From Phycisphaerales bacterium (lineage in GTDB: Bacteria > Planctomycetota > Phycisphaerae > Phycisphaerales > UBA1924), in NCBI GenBank assembly GCA_020847175.1, contig JADLCM010000046.1:1-48168 (forward strand): a DNA stretch of 48,168 bases. Reading direction: 5' to 3'. The position numbers were made by a program, and so were the translations under genes. Each line of letters opens with the position of its first letter. The first letter of the stretch is position 1. The notes beneath the pieces are model-generated. The model did no database searches. It was not told the origin of the DNA and worked only from the letters and a program-made list of their open reading frames with translations. Below, in pieces: positions 33,310-41,821 of this stretch.

Positions 33310-33655
33310 GGTGAATCCTCCGTGATGACGCGAGTATACGGGCGCGCGCGGCGACGCATCCCCTGACGCCCGCGGCCGGCCTTGAGCCGGCGGGGGGTTC
33401 CCGCAAGGGCAAGGGGCACGGGCGGGTTTCAAGGGATGCGTGCCGAGATTACGGTCGAAGACCACACGGGCCGGGAAACGGAGAAGGCCCGAAGAAACTG
33501 CACGGGAGCGGAGACGCGGTGCGCCGCGATCGGACCGTTGTGCCGCGGCGCCGGTCGGAGTGAGCGGAGGCAGGGATCGGCGCGGGCGAAGATGCACGAG
33601 CGTGGGTCGGCCCCACACGGAGCGTGTGGGGGTAACCGGGAGGGTGTGGGCGGGA
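33310..33655. other. Intergenic region: promoter and one hairpin repeat
   Basis: On the minus strand TATACT (33338-33333) serves the lipoprotein gene. A dispersed hairpin repeat lies at 33611-33639. No coding pattern was seen in the rest. Confidence 0.6.
33611..33639 (+). repeat. Dispersed hairpin repeat, best-preserved copy
   Basis: Perfect 8-bp arms CCCCACAC (33611-33618) and GTGTGGGG (33624-33631) around loop GGAGC, followed by tail GGTAACCGG. It lies just downstream of the glycine-zipper lipoprotein gene. Confidence 0.8.
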
Positions 33656-33997
33656 TCAGTAGGGGTAGCAGTTGTCGCGGCCGTAGCCGCCCCGGTACCC
33701 GGAGTCGTAGCCGCGATAGCCATCGTCGTAGCCGTAGTATCCGCGGGGCTCGCTGTGGCGTGCGTTCTGGTCACCGAGGATCAGGCCGCCGATGCCGCCG
33801 AGGACGGCGCCTGCGACGGCGCCTTCGCCCATGTTGCCGCTGAGCGAACCGATGGCCATGCCGCCGAGGGCGCCGAGGCTCGCGCCGCTGAGGAAGCCCT
33901 GGCCGGCGTTGTTGCACCCGGTAGCGCCGGCGAGAACGCCGGCGAGGGCGAGGGAGCCCACGAGGCTGCGGGCGCGGCGTGCGATGTGCTGGTTCAC
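33656..33997 (-). CDS. Glycine-zipper lipoprotein
   Basis: A 113-residue protein: lipoprotein signal with lipobox ATGC (GVLAGATGCNN), then a glycine-zipper membrane-insertion region (LGALGGMAIGSLSGNMGEGA, VAGAVLGGIGGLILGDQN) and a Tyr/Gly/Asp-rich tail (YGYDDGYRGYDSGYRGGYG). Similar outer-membrane lipoproteins support envelope integrity in other bacteria; here the role is inferred only. GTG 33997 has AAGGAG 6 nt upstream. The ~150 bp upstream include an AT-rich patch (34101-34140) with TAAGAT as a weak -10 candidate. Confidence 0.8.
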   Translation of the reverse strand: MNQHIARRARSLVGSLALAGVLAGATGCNNAGQGFLSGASLGALGGMAIGSLSGNMGEGAVAGAVLGGIGGLILGDQNARHSEPRGYYGYDDGYRGYDSGYRGGYGRDNCYPY

Positions 33998-34248
33998 GGT
34001 TCGCTCCTTCGATGTGCCCGGGCGGATCCCGGGCGTGGCTCATGCGGAGCCGCCTCCCGACGAGCAAGGCGCCCGGCGGGGTGATCGGCGCGCTCCGTTG
34101 TTAGTCACCACTATCTTACGGAATCACTGACCGATTCGTTCATGCCTTGGGCCCGGGCGTTACACGAATGTGAAGGGCCCGGCCCGAAGGGGAGGCGAGC
34201 GGGGTGCCGGGGGCGTTTGGAATGGTTCTGTTCGGACCGAGAACCGGG

Positions 34249-34956
34249 TCAGTTCCAGGCGCAGCCCTTGGGCCAGTCCTGGGGGCGCTGGCGGGAGGCG
34301 CGCCGGAGCAGGCCGCCGAGGTCGGTGAGTTCGCGCTCGATGAGTTCGGCGCGGCGTCCGGCCTTGGGCTCGGCGAGGAGGCGGTATCGCAGTTCGGCAT
34401 CCTGGAGAAGGGTGAAGGAGACGAGTTCAAGGATCGCGGAGGTGGGAATCTTGGCGTTGCGGATGTACTCGCAGATGGTGGGCGCGGCGGCGAGCCGCGT
34501 GAGCGGGCCGTCAGCGAGGAGTTCTTCGAGGCGCGAGCGATGGGCTTCGAGTTCGGACTCCACGGGCTCATCGGCGGGGAGGGGCATGAGCATGGCCTCG
34601 CGGTAGAGACGGTCGGCGCTGGCGGGGATCTCAGCGGTGACCCGGGCCCGACAGACCCCCTGGAGGAGGAGGTTGTAGCGCCCGTCGTCCTGGCGTTCGT
34701 GCTGCACGACCTGCCCCACGCAGACGCACGGGCGCAGGGGCGGACGACCGTGGTATTCCTGCTTCCAGCGGTCGCCCTCGAAGACGGCCATGGCGATCTG
34801 GCCGGCGCCGTCGAGCACGTGCTGGACCATCTGGCGGTAGCGCGGCTCAAAGATGTGCAGGGGGAGCACCTGCTGGGGGAGGAGCACCGCCGAGTCGAGC
34901 GGGAAGAGCGGCAGCGGGCGCGAAAAGTTCACCGTGATGGTCGAGCCGTCGCCCAT
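34249..34956 (-). CDS. LON peptidase N-terminal-domain protein
   Basis: A 235-residue stand-alone Lon N-terminal (LAN/PUA-like) domain protein: PLFPLDSAVLLPQQVLPLHI, FEPRYRQMV, VGQVVQHERQDDGRYNLLLQ, GVCRARV and a helical C-terminal half. The ATPase and protease parts of Lon are absent; single-domain homologues of this size are common and probably bind proteins. ATG 34956 has no SD, but TACCAT (34967-34962) ends 5 nt upstream. It lies 27 bp after the unassigned gene 34984-35937. Confidence 0.85.
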   Translation of the reverse strand: MGDGSTITVNFSRPLPLFPLDSAVLLPQQVLPLHIFEPRYRQMVQHVLDGAGQIAMAVFEGDRWKQEYHGRPPLRPCVCVGQVVQHERQDDGRYNLLLQGVCRARVTAEIPASADRLYREAMLMPLPADEPVESELEAHRSRLEELLADGPLTRLAAAPTICEYIRNAKIPTSAILELVSFTLLQDAELRYRLLAEPKAGRRAELIERELTDLGGLLRRASRQRPQDWPKGCAWN

Positions 34957-34983
34957 GCCCGATGGTAGTGCGCGCGGGGCCGA

Positions 34984-35937
34984 TCAGCCGCCCAGGCGCT
35001 GGAACTGGCGGGCGAACGCCGCGAGGCGGTCGAGCCGCGGGTCGCCCTCGGGGCAGAGGCTGGCGATGCGGAAACTGGTGCTGAAGGCGACGTGCCGGGT
35101 GGCGACGTTGTAGGTCGGAAGCGTGGCGACGACGAGGAGGCCGAAGGCGTGCACGGGGTCTACCCCCGAGGCGATGCGCTGGCGATGGGCGGCGAGAAAG
35201 GAATCGGCGCGGCGCTGGAGTTCGGAGGCCGCGACGGTGTCGGAGGCGACGCGGATGACCTTGCGCTCGGGCCAGACCAGATTGGTGATCTCGAGCACCA
35301 TGAGCCCGGGGGCGCGATCGGCCCTGAAGCGCTCGGAGCAGAGCTGGACGGCGGCATCGGTATCGGCGTCGAGGTTGAGGACATGGGCGACGACGCCGAA
35401 TCGCCAGCGCTCGCTCTCGACAAAGGCATCGCACCGGGCCCCGGGGGCGGGAGGGTCGGCGCGGACGCCGGCGAGGCGGCACATCGCGGCGAACTGGAGT
35501 TTGAAGCGCCGGTCGCCCAGGGCCCCGGCGGGGAGCCCGCCGTCACCGAGGACGAGGTCGGCGACGCGCTGGTTCCAGTGCCCGCTGCTCTGCACCAGCC
35601 CGGCGACGACGTAGGAGAGCTGGCCGAGTTCGAGGCCGGTGAGGTAGACCTCGGAGTCCGAGGGGCGAACGACCTCGGCCTCGGGGTTTTCGAGCGAGGC
35701 GATGAGATCGGTGAGCACCCGACGATGGCGGGCGAGGCGGCCCCCGGCGCCCGCGTCAATGCCGTGCTTTTCGAGCTGGGTGATGGTGCGCTCGCAGAGA
35801 TTGAGGAGGCGCTGGTAGTCTGAGCGGCTGAACTCGTGCTGCTTGAGGTCCTTGCGCGCCGCCGCAGACTCGTCGGCGAGTTTCTGCCGAAGGGGCGTGG
35901 CGCTCTCGAGCGCCGAGGAAGGCGAGTGCTGGGTCAT
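34984..35937 (-). CDS. Soluble protein of unknown function
   Basis: A 317-residue protein starting at ATG 35937 (weak AGGGA upstream). The first ~110 residues are helical and probably coiled coil (LRQKLADESAAARKDLKQHE, LLNLCERTITQLEKHG); the rest is mixed alpha/beta (WRFGVVAHVLNLDADTDAAV, APGLMVLEITNLVWPERKVI, HAFGLLVVATLPTYNVATRH). No signal peptide or membrane segment. I do not recognise the family. Confidence 0.75.
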   Translation of the reverse strand: MTQHSPSSALESATPLRQKLADESAAARKDLKQHEFSRSDYQRLLNLCERTITQLEKHGIDAGAGGRLARHRRVLTDLIASLENPEAEVVRPSDSEVYLTGLELGQLSYVVAGLVQSSGHWNQRVADLVLGDGGLPAGALGDRRFKLQFAAMCRLAGVRADPPAPGARCDAFVESERWRFGVVAHVLNLDADTDAAVQLCSERFRADRAPGLMVLEITNLVWPERKVIRVASDTVAASELQRRADSFLAAHRQRIASGVDPVHAFGLLVVATLPTYNVATRHVAFSTSFRIASLCPEGDPRLDRLAAFARQFQRLGG

Positions 35938-36052
35938 GGAGGGTTCCCTCTGCCGGGTCGCGGGGCTTCGGCGCGGGTGCATGATACACCCGACGCATAG
36001 AGTCAATCGCCCGGTCACGCCGGGGCGTTTCACCCCTCTCTGGAGAGATCCG

Positions 36053-37483
36053 ATGCTGTTCCGCCTGGTGTACGACGACATGCTGGCGCAGGGCGCATAT
36101 CTCGTGGGGTGCCAGCGCACCGGCGAGGCGATCGTCTTCGACCCGGAGCGCGACGTGGACCGCTACGTGGCGCTGGCCCGGCGCGAGGGGCTGCGCATCG
36201 TGGCGGCGGCCGAGACGCACATCCACGCGGACTTCCTCTGCGGGGTGCGCGAACTGGCGGAGCAGGTGGGGGCCCGCGTGTACGTCTCGGGCGAGGGCGG
36301 GGCGGACTGGAACGCGCGCTGGCTGGCCTCGCGACCCGGCGGCGGGGCGTACGACGCGCGGGCGCTGCGGCACGGCGAGGCGTTCAAGGTGGGACACATC
36401 GAGTTCACGGCGATGCACACGCCGGGGCACACCCCGGAGCACCTCAGCTACGTCGTGAAGGACCTCGGAGCCGGCGCGCAGGAGCCGATGGGAGTGATCA
36501 CGGGCGACTTTGTCTTCGTGGGCGACGTGGGGAGGCCGGACCTGCTGGAGACGGCTGCCGGACAGCGGGGCGCCAAGGAGCCGGGGGCACGGCAGCTGTA
36601 CCAGAGCGTGCGAAAGTTCATCGACCTGCCGGACTCCCTGCAGGTGTGGCCGGCGCACGGCGCGGGCAGCGCGTGCGGCAAGGCGCTGGGGGCGGTGCCG
36701 CAGAGCACGGTCGGCTACGAGAAGCGATTCAACGCGTCGATCCGGGCGGCGGCGGGCGAAGGCGAGTTCGTGAAGCACATCCTTTCGGGCCAGCCGGAGC
36801 CGCCGACGTATTTCGCGCGGATGAAGCGCGAGAACCGAGACGGCCCGGCGGTGCTCGGGGGCCTGCCGAGCCCGCGCCCGCTCTCGGGGGCGGAGCTGGC
36901 GCGCCTGGACCCGGCGACGTACGTGCCGTTGGACCTTCGCCCGTGGGGGGCCTTCAAGGGGGGGCATGTGCCCGGGGCGATCTTCGCGCCGCTGGACTCG
37001 ATGTTCATCAACGTCGTGGGGACGTACCTGGAGCCGTCGCAGCGGCTGGTGCTGATCGGCCCGCCGGACCGCATCACCGACGCGGTGCGTGCGCTGGTGC
37101 GGATCGGGCTGGACCGCGTGGAGGCGTGGGTCGATGCCTCGCAGATGGAGCAGTACCAGCGCGCGGGGGGCAGGCTCACGACCACCCGCGAGATCGACGT
37201 GCGCGCCGCGGCGGAGCGGCTGGGCGCGCCCGACACGTTCGTGCTGGACGTGCGCGGAGAGGGCGAGTTCGCGGAAGGGCACCTGCCGGGGGCGATGAAC
37301 ATCGCGTACACGAGACTGTCGGCGCACGTGCCGGAGCTGGCGCGCGACAAGCGGTACATCGTCAACTGCAAGGCGGGCGGGCGGAGCGCGCGGGCGTGCG
37401 CGTACCTGCAGCGCCTGGGCTACGACGTGACGAATGTCGAGGGCGGGTGGCTGGCGTGGGAGAAATCGCGCGCCCAGGCCTGA
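36053..37483 (+). CDS. Persulfide-dioxygenase-like MBL protein fused to two rhodanese domains
   Basis: A 476-residue cytosolic protein resembling CstB/BlrB-type sulfur-detoxifying fusions. Residues ~1-245 form a metallo-beta-lactamase domain of the ETHE1 persulfide dioxygenase type (ETHIHADFLCGVRELA with His56, His58, Asp60; HTPGHTPEHLSYVV; TGDFVFVGDVGRPDLLE). Two rhodanese domains follow. The first (~270-360) has Gly/Pro where the Cys loop should be (LVLIGPPDRI) and is probably inactive; the second keeps it (YIVNCKAGGRSARA). ATG 36053 has GGAG 7 nt upstream. Likely reaction: oxidation of persulfides to sulfite with sulfur transfer. No CsoR/CstR repressor gene is adjacent. Confidence 0.87.
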   Translation: MLFRLVYDDMLAQGAYLVGCQRTGEAIVFDPERDVDRYVALARREGLRIVAAAETHIHADFLCGVRELAEQVGARVYVSGEGGADWNARWLASRPGGGAYDARALRHGEAFKVGHIEFTAMHTPGHTPEHLSYVVKDLGAGAQEPMGVITGDFVFVGDVGRPDLLETAAGQRGAKEPGARQLYQSVRKFIDLPDSLQVWPAHGAGSACGKALGAVPQSTVGYEKRFNASIRAAAGEGEFVKHILSGQPEPPTYFARMKRENRDGPAVLGGLPSPRPLSGAELARLDPATYVPLDLRPWGAFKGGHVPGAIFAPLDSMFINVVGTYLEPSQRLVLIGPPDRITDAVRALVRIGLDRVEAWVDASQMEQYQRAGGRLTTTREIDVRAAAERLGAPDTFVLDVRGEGEFAEGHLPGAMNIAYTRLSAHVPELARDKRYIVNCKAGGRSARACAYLQRLGYDVTNVEGGWLAWEKSRAQA

Positions 37484-37499
37484 CGCGGCGCGGCCGGGT

Positions 37500-38927
37500 C
37501 TACAGCGCGAGTTTCGCGCCGGGCTCGATCGCGCGGGGCAGGCGGGCCTGGTCGAGTTCCTCGGGCGACGTCGCCGTCAGGGGGCTGATCTCCAGGGTGC
37601 AGTCCGGCGTGCCGTCGGCCCGCCGGGGCACGCGGACACCCGCGGCCTCGAGCCACCGGGCCGCCCGCGCGGTCTGCATGGCCCTGCACGATTCGGCGCT
37701 GTCCACGCCCGTGGCGTTCTTGATGGGCCCGAACTCGTCCTCGCGGCGCGTTTCGAGCACGATCGACCCGCGGCAGAGCGGAATGGCATCGAAGACGAAC
37801 CGCTCCAGCTTGACGGCGTTGGGCTTCGCGGGCTCGACGAGGCGCCCGTGGTCGTCGATGTAGGGCACCTTCTTTTCGGCCCGGTGGAAAGGGAGGGCGA
37901 AGGCAGGGTCGCCCGCGAGCTTGGCGGCGAAGCGCACGGAGATGAGGTGAATCGCGGGGCTGCCGGCGATGAACTTGAGCGCCCCATCCTCCCAGCGCTC
38001 CTCGGCGAGGTGCCTGGGCAGGTCTGAATACTCGATGACCATGATCCGGGCGTCGGAGATGCAGAAGACGCCGACCTTCTCGCCCGGCCCGGTCTTGGCG
38101 ATCATCTTGCTCGACATCTCGGCGCTGGTGCCGGCGCCGGAGGCGTGGAGCCCGATGAAGACGGGGTCGATGACCCGCACGAGAGGATTGTCGACCTGGA
38201 AGTAACTGATGTGCTCGATGCCCCGCGCGTGCATGTCGTCGAGGGCGCCCGAGACCGCGAGGGCCGAGATCGAACCCCCGTGACCGTCGGGATTGGTCGC
38301 GACCTCGCCGGGCGCGGCGAGCAGCATCCGGCCGGTGCCCATCTCAAACGACGGCATGACGCCCTGCGGGAACATCATCACCTGCGCGGGGTCGAGCCCG
38401 AAGTAGTGATTGGCCGCGAAGAACGCCTTGGTTGCCTCGTGATTGAGGGGGCTGGTCATGATGTACCAGGGCACGGTGCGCCGGGAACGGCGCTCCGCGG
38501 CCTGCACGCCCTCGGCGAAGATGGCGAAAAGCGGCTTGCCGGTGACGGCTCCGGCGGGGAAGCAGCCCTTGGGCCCTTCAAACCCCAGGCGGGTGCCCTG
38601 GCCCCCTGCGACGGTGAAGCACGCGACCTTGCCCGCGCCGAGCAGTTCCTCGCCGCGTGCGCGGGCCTCGAGGTGATCCCACGGGCGGCGCGGCGAGGCG
38701 GAATCGACGGGGAAGTACGGGGCGGGGCCGAGACGGTCGGGAACCGGGAACTCCGGGGAGTGGCGGACATAGCGCTCGACAAGGTCGGGCACCTGAGCGA
38801 GGGGCAGGGACTCGATCTGGGCAAGAAGGGCGGCTCGGGCGGCGGGCTTCAAGGTGCCGGCGAAGCGCAGGAGATGGTCCTGCCCGATTGAGGCGAGACG
38901 GGCATGAAGGGTGTCAGTCGTCGGCAT
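37500..38927 (-). CDS. UAP1/UGP-like uridylyltransferase
   Basis: A 475-residue nucleotidyltransferase of the eukaryote-type UDPGP family, which makes UDP-N-acetylhexosamine or UDP-sugar from UTP and the sugar 1-phosphate. Motifs are VACFTVAGGQGTRLGFEGPK (nucleotide loop), MTSPLNHEATKAFF, FPQGVMPSF, HGGSISALAVSGALDDM, YFQVDNPLVRVIDP and EDEFGPIKNATG. The order and the VDNPL and EFxPIKN motifs point to UDP-GlcNAc pyrophosphorylase rather than GalU or GlmU. TAGGAT (38939-38934) ends 6 nt before ATG 38927; its AGGA could also act as an SD. Confidence 0.88.
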   Translation of the reverse strand: MPTTDTLHARLASIGQDHLLRFAGTLKPAARAALLAQIESLPLAQVPDLVERYVRHSPEFPVPDRLGPAPYFPVDSASPRRPWDHLEARARGEELLGAGKVACFTVAGGQGTRLGFEGPKGCFPAGAVTGKPLFAIFAEGVQAAERRSRRTVPWYIMTSPLNHEATKAFFAANHYFGLDPAQVMMFPQGVMPSFEMGTGRMLLAAPGEVATNPDGHGGSISALAVSGALDDMHARGIEHISYFQVDNPLVRVIDPVFIGLHASGAGTSAEMSSKMIAKTGPGEKVGVFCISDARIMVIEYSDLPRHLAEERWEDGALKFIAGSPAIHLISVRFAAKLAGDPAFALPFHRAEKKVPYIDDHGRLVEPAKPNAVKLERFVFDAIPLCRGSIVLETRREDEFGPIKNATGVDSAESCRAMQTARAARWLEAAGVRVPRRADGTPDCTLEISPLTATSPEELDQARLPRAIEPGAKLAL

Positions 38928-39072
38928 GTCAACATCCTAACGCCGCGCCCGCAGAGCGGGGCCGGCGAAAGGGGCGGAGCGGGCGCCTGCCAACCGGGAG
39001 AGGCCACACGGGAGCGGGCGGTTTTGTGTCGGATGCACGCGATGGGGTGTTTGAATGGAACGGGGAGGAGAA

Positions 39073-39178
39073 CCCCACACGGAGCGTGGAGGTACCCGGA
39101 GGAGTGTCGGGGTACCCGGGGCCTGAACGGGACTCGGGGCGACAAGTTCACCCCCACGCGGAGTGTGGGGCTACCCGG
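39073..39178 (+). repeat. Dispersed hairpin repeat cluster
   Basis: Three copies occur between the uridylyltransferase start and the end of atpC. Copy one (39073-39099) is CCCCACAC, GGAGC, GTGGA with tail GGTACCCGG. A half copy (39101-39119) has GGAGTGTCGG and GGTACCCGG. Copy three (39152-39178) has arms CCCCACGC/GTGTGGGG around GGA and tail CTACCCGG. Confidence 0.75.
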
Positions 39179-39203
39179 AGAGGGAGCCGATCGGACGGGT
39201 CGG

Positions 39204-39638
39204 TCAGATGCCGCGACCCTTGGCGGCGACCGCCACGCGGAGTTTGGCGCGAGAGGCGCGGCGTTCATCGCTCAGGCGATCGGCGGCCTGCTGGCGGTCG
39301 CGGGCGTCGGCGGGCACGATGCGGGCCTCGGCGGCTTTCACTTCGGCCTCGCACTCACTGACGACGAGTTCTTCGGCCTTGGCGGCACGGTCGGCGAGGA
39401 TGGTGAGTTCGCCCGACGACATGCGGACGAAGCCGCCGTCGATAAAGAAGGACCGGCGCCCACCGCCGGGAAACTCGACGGCGAGTTCGCCGACGCCGAG
39501 CTTGGCGATGATCGGGGCGCGTCCGGGGAGCACGCCGAAGAGGCCGTCCCAGGCCGGGATCGAGGCGTACGTCGCCTTGTCATCAAGGAGTTGCTGAGTC
39601 GGCGTCACGACGCGGCAGCGAAAGGGCGTTCCGGACAA
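39204..39638 (-). CDS. atpC: F1 ATP synthase epsilon subunit
   Basis: A 144-residue epsilon subunit (FRCRVVTPTQQLLDDKATYA, IPAWDGLFGVLPGRAPIIAK, LAVEFPGGGRRSFFIDGGFV) with the N-terminal beta sandwich and the C-terminal helical hairpin. It regulates and couples F1. The TTG start 39638 has GGAGG 7 nt upstream. It stands alone: the 260 bp upstream contain no atpD or other atp gene, unlike the usual atpA-G-D-C order. Confidence 0.9.
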   Translation of the reverse strand: MSGTPFRCRVVTPTQQLLDDKATYASIPAWDGLFGVLPGRAPIIAKLGVGELAVEFPGGGRRSFFIDGGFVRMSSGELTILADRAAKAEELVVSECEAEVKAAEARIVPADARDRQQAADRLSDERRASRAKLRVAVAAKGRGI

Positions 39639-39898
39639 GGTCCAGCCTCCAAAGTGGGGGCAATCCTAGGCCGGGGCGGATCACCCGGGCCAAGTTCGGG
39701 CGCGCCCCGGGCATGGGCCGAGAACCCGATGCCGAGGCCGGAGCACGCGGCACGGACGGCACCGACGGACCGGCCCGGCGCGAGCGCGCGCGTTTGCACT
39801 GGTGAGCGCCGGGGCCGGATGTAGGCTCGATTGCCGGCGCGCGGTTGCGTCGCCGGCGCCCCGTGCGGGGCCGCGGCACAACTTGAGAGAGGTTCACC

Positions 39899-40609
39899 AT
39901 GAACGCCCGACTCGCGGCGACGGCTCTCCTTGCGCTCACGGGGCTTGCCCAGGCCTCACCCATCGAACTCTTCTCCGACACGTTTGAATCCGGGCGACGC
40001 AAGAGCCAGTGGTCGAACAACGTCGTGATCGAGACCGAGGGGCCGGCCGCGTTCTCGCGGTTTGCGGGGCGGTTCAACAACAACACGGTGAGCCTGACCC
40101 TCGATGCCGTTGACCTTCAAGGCCCGGGTGACGACGTGGACGGGGGCGGCGGAGGTGGTGGCGGCGGAGGAGGGGGCGGAGGCGGTGAGGAGTACGTGCA
40201 GTACACCCTGACCTTCGACCTTTACATCATCGACTCGTGGGACGGCGACGCGGGGAACTGGGGCCCGGACCGCTTCCTGGTGAGCGTGAACAGCGCCGGG
40301 ATCTTCGACGAGACACTTGCGAACCAGCACGAATACCAGAGCTTCAGGCACGCGGACGTGGGGCCGCGCCATCTCGGGTACAACACCACGGCGCGGGACT
40401 CGATCTATCGCAACATCAGCCTGAACTTCCGGCTCAACCCGGAAGCGGAGCGCATGACGATCCGCTTCGGCGACGGGGGTCTCCAGTCGATGTACGACGA
40501 GTCGTGGGGCCTCGACAACGTGCGGGTGAACGCGGAGATCGTGCCTGCGCCGGGGGCCCTGGCGCTCCTCGGGCTCGCGGGGGCGGGGGTTTCGCGGCGC
40601 CGGCGCTAA
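39899..40609 (+). CDS. Secreted protein with poly-Gly tract and PEP-CTERM-like sorting signal
   Basis: A 236-residue protein: signal peptide (MNARLAATALLALTGLAQAS), a beta-rich domain of ~190 residues (ELFSDTFESGRRKSQWSNNV, ITFDL-like YTLTFDLYIIDSWDGDAGNW, WGLDNVRVNAEI) and a C-terminal sorting signal VPAPGALALLGLAGAG-VSRRRR, the Phycisphaerae variant of PEP-CTERM. A run of about 15 Gly (bases 40144-40187) interrupts the domain. The fold recalls lectin/CBM-like domains of envelope proteins. ATG 39899 has GAGAGG upstream. Its stop overlaps that of the next, convergent gene. Confidence 0.8.
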   Translation: MNARLAATALLALTGLAQASPIELFSDTFESGRRKSQWSNNVVIETEGPAAFSRFAGRFNNNTVSLTLDAVDLQGPGDDVDGGGGGGGGGGGGGGGEEYVQYTLTFDLYIIDSWDGDAGNWGPDRFLVSVNSAGIFDETLANQHEYQSFRHADVGPRHLGYNTTARDSIYRNISLNFRLNPEAERMTIRFGDGGLQSMYDESWGLDNVRVNAEIVPAPGALALLGLAGAGVSRRRR

Positions 40610-41256
40610 TCTCGTCCGAGCACGTGGTCCATGACATCGCGGGGGCCGATGGCGCGCACATCAGCGGCGGTCTCTTCGGCGAGTTCGGCGTAGTCGCGGA
40701 TGGGCGGCGCACTGGCGAGATCAATGGGTTCGCTGGTCGGGCTGAGCGTGAGCGCGCCGTTGCCGGTGGCGCTGATGACCCAACGGCCCTCTCCGAGCTT
40801 GCGGTAGATCGCCTTGCCGTGCTCGGCGCCGGGGGCGTCCCAGTCGGTCTGCGCGAGTGAGCCGTCGATGGTGAGGCCCTCGCTGGGCGGCGTGCGGGCG
40901 TCAAAGACGCGCCGGATGTAGAGGCGCCCGTCGAGTGCGACAAAGTCAACGTAGATCTCGCCCGAGGGGTCGTAGGGCGTCGGGATCTCGCGGATGAGGC
41001 CCGCCGCGTTGCGAACCCGCACGCTGAGGCGTCCGGCCTTGACGACGAGTTCGGTGACCGCGGTGCGCCGGACGGCCTCGTTGTAGCGGGCGCGCAGGGC
41101 GTCGTACGCCTGGGCGACTTCGAGCAGGCGCTGGCGATAGACCGAGGCGGCGACCTGGGCCCGGAGCATGCGGTACCCCACGATCGAGACCGCAAGGGCC
41201 AACGCCGCCAGGCTCAGGGCCGCGGTCAACCGGAGGAGTGAGGGTCTCTTGGCCAT
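40606..41256 (-). CDS. Membrane-anchored protein of unknown function
   Basis: A 216-residue protein starting at ATG 41256 (GGAGGA 6 nt upstream). An N-terminal membrane segment (LRLTAALSLAALALAVSIVG) is followed by a helical stretch and a beta-rich outer domain (TELVVKAGRLSVRVRNAAGL, GEIYVDFVALDGRLYIRRVF, EGRWVISATGNGALTLSP). The family is not recognised. Its start codon is divergent from, and overlaps by 2 bp, that of the small gene at 41255 (CATG), and its stop overlaps the stop of the sorting-signal protein. Confidence 0.75.
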   Translation of the reverse strand: MAKRPSLLRLTAALSLAALALAVSIVGYRMLRAQVAASVYRQRLLEVAQAYDALRARYNEAVRRTAVTELVVKAGRLSVRVRNAAGLIREIPTPYDPSGEIYVDFVALDGRLYIRRVFDARTPPSEGLTIDGSLAQTDWDAPGAEHGKAIYRKLGEGRWVISATGNGALTLSPTSEPIDLASAPPIRDYAELAEETAADVRAIGPRDVMDHVLGRD

Positions 41257-41524
41257 GGACGTTCCTCCGGGTGAGTCATCGGCCCGACGGGCAGCGCGAC
41301 GCGAGCGGGGGCTACGCTTGGTCGTGAGGTCGCTGTACGACACGCTCATGGGCCTGGTGCGGCTGGGGTGGCTCGTGGTGCGCGCCAGGGGCGGGGCCCG
41401 GGGGGCCTATTGGCGCTGGCGCGAGGCCACGGCCTTCGGGGCGGGTGCGCCGGGACGTGCCGGACGGGCGCGCGCGATCAGGGAATATGCCCGGTGGGTG
41501 CACCGGATGAGCCGATTGGGATGA
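41255..41524 (+). CDS. Small basic protein of unknown function
   Basis: A possible 89-residue protein (SLYDTLMGLVRLGWLVVRAR, GAYWRWREATAFGAG, REYARWVHRMSRLG) rich in Arg and Trp, with an amphipathic or membrane-associating stretch. ATG 41255 is back to back with the divergent gene. Later in-frame starts are GTG 41324, which has TACGCT (41313-41318) 5 nt upstream, and ATG 41348. The YWRWR..TAFG block looks conserved-protein-like, but the start and even the gene are uncertain. Confidence 0.5.
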   Translation: MDVPPGESSARRAARRERGLRLVVRSLYDTLMGLVRLGWLVVRARGGARGAYWRWREATAFGAGAPGRAGRARAIREYARWVHRMSRLG

Positions 41525-41747
41525 CGGGTCTTCGAGATGCGCTCCGGGACTGCGTCCGACTGAGCAGGCTGTTCGCGTGACGCGAGGGGTTCGCGTTGCG
41601 GACCGAACCTCGATCAAGAGTGAAGCGCATTGCCTACACCCGACCGTTGATGATCCCGGGAGGACGTTGAGGCGGCTCGCGGCACCGGCAGGACGTAGAG
41701 AGCGAGGCGAGAGGCACGCAGGGCGGGCGAGCCCGGCGCTTCTCAAA

Positions 41748-41821
41748 TGGGCGGGGAGGGATTCGAACCCACGACCACTCGCGTGTAAAGCGAGCGCTCT
41801 GGCCAACTGAGCTACCCGCCC
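41748..41821 (-). tRNA. tRNA-Val(TAC)
   Basis: A 74-nt cloverleaf: acceptor GGGCGGG/CCCGCCC, D arm GCTC/GAGC, anticodon stem CTCGC/GCGAG with loop TTTACAC giving anticodon TAC, T loop TTCGAAT, discriminator A. The T stem GTGGG/CCCTC has one T-T mismatch at pair 50-64. CCA is not encoded. Confidence 0.9.
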
